Below, piece after piece: positions 63,638 through 64,000 of a DNA stretch of 64,000 bases. The position numbers and the translations under genes were made by a program. The DNA is taken from assembly GCF_001535545.1 (NCBI RefSeq), contig NZ_CP014141.1:248001-312000 (forward strand). The letters are read 5' to 3'. How positions within the stretch are numbered: position 1 is the stretch's first letter; the number at the start of each line of letters is the position of its first letter. The notes under the pieces were generated by a model. The model did not search any database, was not told the DNA's origin, and was given only the letters and a program-made list of their open reading frames with translations. Origin of the DNA: Thermus parvatiensis. GTDB taxonomy: Bacteria > Deinococcota > Deinococci > Deinococcales > Thermaceae.

Positions 63638-64000
63638 ATGCGCATCGGCTACGGCGAGGACAGCCACCGCCTGGAGGAGGGGAGGCCGCTTTACCTCTGC
63701 GGCCTCCTCATTCCAAGCCCCGTGGGGGCCCTGGCCCACTCCGATGGGGACGCCGCCCTCCACGCCCTCACCGACGCCCTCCTTTCCGCCTACGGCCTTG
63801 GGGACATCGGCCTCCTCTTCCCCGACACCGACCCCCGCTGGCGGGGCGAACGGAGCGAGGTCTTTCTCCGGGAGGCCCTCCGCCTCGTGGAAGCCCGGGG
63901 GGGGAGGCTGGTTCAGGCAAGCCTTGTTCTCATCCTGGACCGGCCTAAGCTCGACCCCTACCGCGAGGCCATGGTGGAGAACCTCGCCCGCCTCCTAGGC
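63638..64000 (+). CDS. ispF: 2-C-methyl-D-erythritol 2,4-cyclodiphosphate synthase, 5' part (runs off the window)
   Basis: 121 codons are visible. The enzyme makes MEcPP in the non-mevalonate isoprenoid pathway. Family features: the metal ligands Asp8 and His10 in GYGEDSHRL, then HSDGDAALHALTDALLSAYG with the third His, and LGDIGLLFPDTDPRW. The sequence is cut at the window edge in the last third of the usual ~155 residues. The start is the leaderless ATG at 63638. Confidence 0.93.
   Translation, partial: MRIGYGEDSHRLEEGRPLYLCGLLIPSPVGALAHSDGDAALHALTDALLSAYGLGDIGLLFPDTDPRWRGERSEVFLREALRLVEARGGRLVQASLVLILDRPKLDPYREAMVENLARLLG

Overview
The window is about 64 kb of very GC-rich chromosome from a Thermus thermophilus-type bacterium. 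The evidence is the composition (codon third positions almost all G or C), an RpoC of 1524 codons and an RpoB of 1119 codons once one base is restored, dense gene packing with ATGA overlaps, many leaderless genes (a -10 hexamer 5-7 nt before the start codon), and protein sequences that read as T. thermophilus orthologues (RecA, MutM, ArsC, MgsA, TrpD, SufBCD). It is core chromosome. I see no prophage, insertion sequence, CRISPR array or toxin island.

Layout. 1-3.3 kb: divergent gene start, metallophosphoesterase, holB, PSP1-domain gene, flavin reductase-like gene and a small orphan. 3.3-6 kb (minus): two nucleoside-type (BMP family) ABC permeases. 6-10 kb: menG/ubiE, arsC, pepF, a small lipoprotein, a chimeric P-loop gene and a thioesterase. 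10.4-13.5 kb: trp attenuator and trpEGD. 13.5-17.4 kb (minus): sufC-sufB-sufD-Rieske. 17.4-20.1 kb: a 918-codon P-loop/TPR protein of unknown role. 20.2-25.2 kb (minus): aceA, CoA-disulfide reductase, MacB-like ABC pair, a NIPSNAP-like gene. 25.2-30 kb: alaS, membrane protein, ruvX, mltG. 30-35 kb: orphan sugar permease, beta-rich exported protein, P-loop protein, enolase-superfamily enzyme, HAD phosphatase, MFS transporter. 34.8-42.2 kb: ygfZ, cinA, thpR, recA, rny, mreB, fabZ, S4-domain gene. 42.2-50.4 kb: rpoB-rpoC with structured leader and strong terminator. 50.4-54.7 kb: class II aldolase, small ORF, alpha/beta hydrolase, then a TPP riboswitch controlling thiBP. 54.7-64 kb: mutM, DCC protein, thioesterase, phhB, initiator tRNA, M28 peptidase, acetyltransferase remnant, amidase, thiI, degenerate Nudix, mgsA, mazG, MFS transporter, FUN14 protein, HD protein and the 5' part of ispF.

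The most striking feature is a series of at least 17 single-base frameshifts, nearly all one missing G or C in a homopolymer. They interrupt essential or conserved genes (rpoB, trpE, sufB, sufD, thiI, thiP and others). Restoring one base per site gives an intact full-length protein each time. I read this as systematic homopolymer error in the assembly and annotate the affected genes as whole genes with the shift marked.

The best regulatory elements are a classic trp attenuator with a leaderless Trp-Trp leader peptide, a TPP riboswitch whose downstream hairpin covers the Shine-Dalgarno sequence, the two-hairpin rpoB leader, and an initiator tRNA whose promoter sits inside the preceding gene. 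Real biological oddities, as opposed to sequencing artefacts, include a truncated acetyltransferase gene, an alpha/beta hydrolase without its catalytic serine, a chimeric P-loop gene, and a structured intergenic element near 61.2 kb that shares a motif with the aceA upstream region. I did not find a clear undescribed multi-gene system. The best candidate for new biology is the P-loop/TPR protein at 17.4-20.1 kb.
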